64,000 bases of DNA from Flavimobilis marinus (GTDB lineage: Bacteria > Actinomycetota > Actinomycetes > Actinomycetales > Cellulomonadaceae), in NCBI RefSeq assembly GCF_900113055.1, contig NZ_FONZ01000004.1:62001-126000 (forward strand). Direction: 5' to 3'. Shown here piece by piece: positions 59,050-64,000 of the stretch. The translations under genes and the position numbers were made by a program. Below the pieces are notes generated by a model. The model had not been told where the DNA came from. It was given only the letters and a program-made list of their open reading frames with translations, and ran no database searches. Each line of letters opens with the position of its first letter. Position 1 is the first letter of the stretch.

Positions 59050-60387
59050 ATGCTCGCAACCATGGTTCTCCGGTTCGTCCCGATCGTCCAGGTGCTCGTC
59101 ACCGCCACGAGCGCCCTGGCGCTCGTGCTCCCCGCTGCGCTGCCTGCCCCGGTCGGTGGCCTGGGCGCCGCACAGCACGCGAGCGCGACGGGCGTGCACG
59201 CGGGAGGTGCGCCACGCGGGGGTGCCGTCAGCGCGCGCGGGGACCTTGGCGGCGCGAGCCCGACCGCGTCCGCCCGGCCGCGGCTCTCGATCTCCGTGAG
59301 CAGGGCCGATGTCCGCAAGGGGGAGCGCATCTGGATCGCGGGCCGCCTGTCCGCGCCGGGCGCGGTCGCCGGTCGCACCGTCCACGTGGATCGGCGCAAG
59401 GTCGGGACGCCGACCTGGAAGCGGTACACCTCCGACCGCGCGAACGGCTCCGGCAAGTACGTGGTGACCGTGCGGCCCACCGCCGTCTACGAGTACCGGG
59501 CGCGGGTCACGGCGGCGTCGGGGTCTGCCGCGGCCACGAGCGCGTCCCGCACGGTCCGGTTCTCGACGGGCACGCGCACCCTGGCCGCGCGCGCGGCGCT
59601 GCTCGGGTCCAAGGTCGGCCGCGCGACCGGCCGCGCCACCTCTCTCAGCCGGGCCCAGGTGCGGCGCGCGGATCGCGCGGGTCTGCGTTCCGTGACGTCG
59701 CGCTCGTACGAGCGCGGCCTGCTGGTCAAGGTGCGGACCTCGAGCGCCACGCGCACGTGGCTCGTGAGCGGGGACATCCGACGGGCCTACGAGGCCGCCG
59801 GGGGCCCGGCGGGCCGGTACGGGGTGCCGCTGCACGACGCGAAGTGCGGGCTGCTCGAGAAGGGCTGCGTGCAGCGGTTCTCCCGCGGGACGCTGTACGA
59901 GAGCGCGGACCGGAGCCGGGCCACGGCGACGACCGTCACGGGCCGCCGAGGCGAGGTGATCGCAGCGGCACGGTCGCAGGTCGGCTATCGCTACCGGTAC
60001 GCCGACGCCAGTGCGCAGCGCACGAAGTTCAACACGTGGATGGGCAACCGGAACGCGTGGTGCAGCTTCCTGCAGTCCTGGGCGTCGGCTGCCTCGGGCA
60101 ACGGGGCGCTCATCCCCAAGGAGCCGCGGTTCAGCTCGTTCGTCTCGACCGTGCGGGCGCAGATGCGGACGGGGAGCCGGCCCAAGGTCGGGGCGCTGGT
60201 GTTCTTCAACACCTACGCGCCGGCCGGGCGCATCACCCACGTCGGCCTGGTGACGGCGGTCGGGCGCAGCACGATCACCGTGATCGACGGCAACACCACG
60301 GGCAACCTCCCGGCCAGCACGCGCGGCGTGCTGGAACGCGAGTGGCCTCGCTCGCGGGCGCTCCTGTACGCATACCCGGAGTACTGA
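59050..60387 (+). CDS. secreted LGFP-CHAP domain protein, paralogue
   Basis: A 445-residue exported protein. Signal peptide at about 1-35, a disordered Ala/Gly linker, an Ig-like domain (about 75-165), the LGFP-like unit YEAAGGPAGRYGVPLHDAKCGLLEKGCVQRFSRGTLYES and a CHAP-type domain with Cys338 (AWCSFLQSW), His397 (THVGLV) and DGNT. Domain order and the CGLLE.GCVQRF loop match the divergent neighbour. The start is uncertain: ATG 59050, ATG 59062 or TTG 59026, none with a clear ribosome site. Confidence 0.85.
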   Translation: MLATMVLRFVPIVQVLVTATSALALVLPAALPAPVGGLGAAQHASATGVHAGGAPRGGAVSARGDLGGASPTASARPRLSISVSRADVRKGERIWIAGRLSAPGAVAGRTVHVDRRKVGTPTWKRYTSDRANGSGKYVVTVRPTAVYEYRARVTAASGSAAATSASRTVRFSTGTRTLAARAALLGSKVGRATGRATSLSRAQVRRADRAGLRSVTSRSYERGLLVKVRTSSATRTWLVSGDIRRAYEAAGGPAGRYGVPLHDAKCGLLEKGCVQRFSRGTLYESADRSRATATTVTGRRGEVIAAARSQVGYRYRYADASAQRTKFNTWMGNRNAWCSFLQSWASAASGNGALIPKEPRFSSFVSTVRAQMRTGSRPKVGALVFFNTYAPAGRITHVGLVTAVGRSTITVIDGNTTGNLPASTRGVLEREWPRSRALLYAYPEY

Positions 60388-60447
60388 CGCGGGCGTCCGG
60401 CGCCGCACCGCGGGCCGCGCCGGACCTGGGCGCCGCCGCGGGACGGC

Positions 60448-60453
60448 TATCCT
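60448..60453 (+). promoter_or_regulatory. -10 element of leaderless galactofuranose operon
   Basis: TATCCT, 6 nt, GTG at 60460. It drives the genes that overlap up to the right edge. Confidence 0.6.
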
Positions 60454-60459
60454 GCACGG

Positions 60460-64000
<3,541 letters not shown>

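Overview
The window is a very GC-rich stretch of an actinomycete chromosome. WhiB and ECF sigma factors, LytR-CpsA-Psr (LCP) proteins, many GTG starts, 4-nt stop/start overlaps and apparently leaderless genes all point that way. The gene content (Ceb-like beta-glucoside operon, whiB2-DUF3499-manB block, PurK/PurE next to LCP genes, galactofuranose genes) fits a Micrococcales/Cellulomonas-type organism, but that placement is inference without a search. No rRNA, tRNA, CRISPR array, IS element or prophage was recognised.

Layout. 1-8.1 kb holds sensing and export: a MacB/LolD-type ABC exporter (permease cut by the left edge), an ECF41 sigma factor with its oxidoreductase partner, a NarL-type two-component pair, an OmpR-type pair and GtrA. 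8.1-13.7 kb holds purK-purE, two LCP ligases, and a DUF2304 protein with a DPM-like GT2. 13.8-23.1 kb is one tightly coupled polysaccharide operon: the WbpD/WbpE/WbpB enzymes for a diacetamido uronic acid sugar, four glycosyltransferases and a full-length ABC flippase-like exporter. 23.1-28.1 kb contains hairpins, an 18-codon membrane microprotein candidate, a DUF222-HNH protein, rocD and corA. 28.1-34.5 kb is a LacI-controlled beta-glucoside uptake operon (binding protein, two permeases, GH1). 34.6-38.3 kb is a potassium module: KdpE, a short KdpD-like kinase and TrkH.

38.4-44.2 kb resumes envelope synthesis: GT4, a GT2 that is a paralogue of the one at 19.6 kb, a UDP-HexNAc 6-dehydrogenase and a polytopic protein. 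44.2-48.4 kb has a DrrAB-type exporter, a VOC protein, an ECF sigma factor with SnoaL domain and a TIGR03089 protein. 48.6-57.6 kb is the whiB2 to manB region (whiB, giant membrane GT, DUF5719, Zincin-like protein, DUF3499, zinc ribbon, phosphomannomutase, Trm112-like) plus a CDF transporter. 57.7-60.4 kb is a divergent pair of secreted LGFP-CHAP proteins. 60.5 kb to the end is a galactofuranose cluster (GlfT1-like, GT2, UDP-galactopyranose mutase, start of a TagF-like gene).

How it fits together. Roughly half the genes make, export or attach surface glycopolymers. Sugar-nucleotide synthesis appears split between loci: the UDP-HexNAc dehydrogenase at 41 kb would feed WbpB/E/D at 14-16 kb. LCP proteins could ligate the products to peptidoglycan. 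Regulatory architecture is unusually legible: an ECF41-type promoter, a LacI operator at +1, an 11-nt direct repeat upstream of trkH, and a recurring TANNNT-N6/8-start arrangement typical of leaderless mRNAs.
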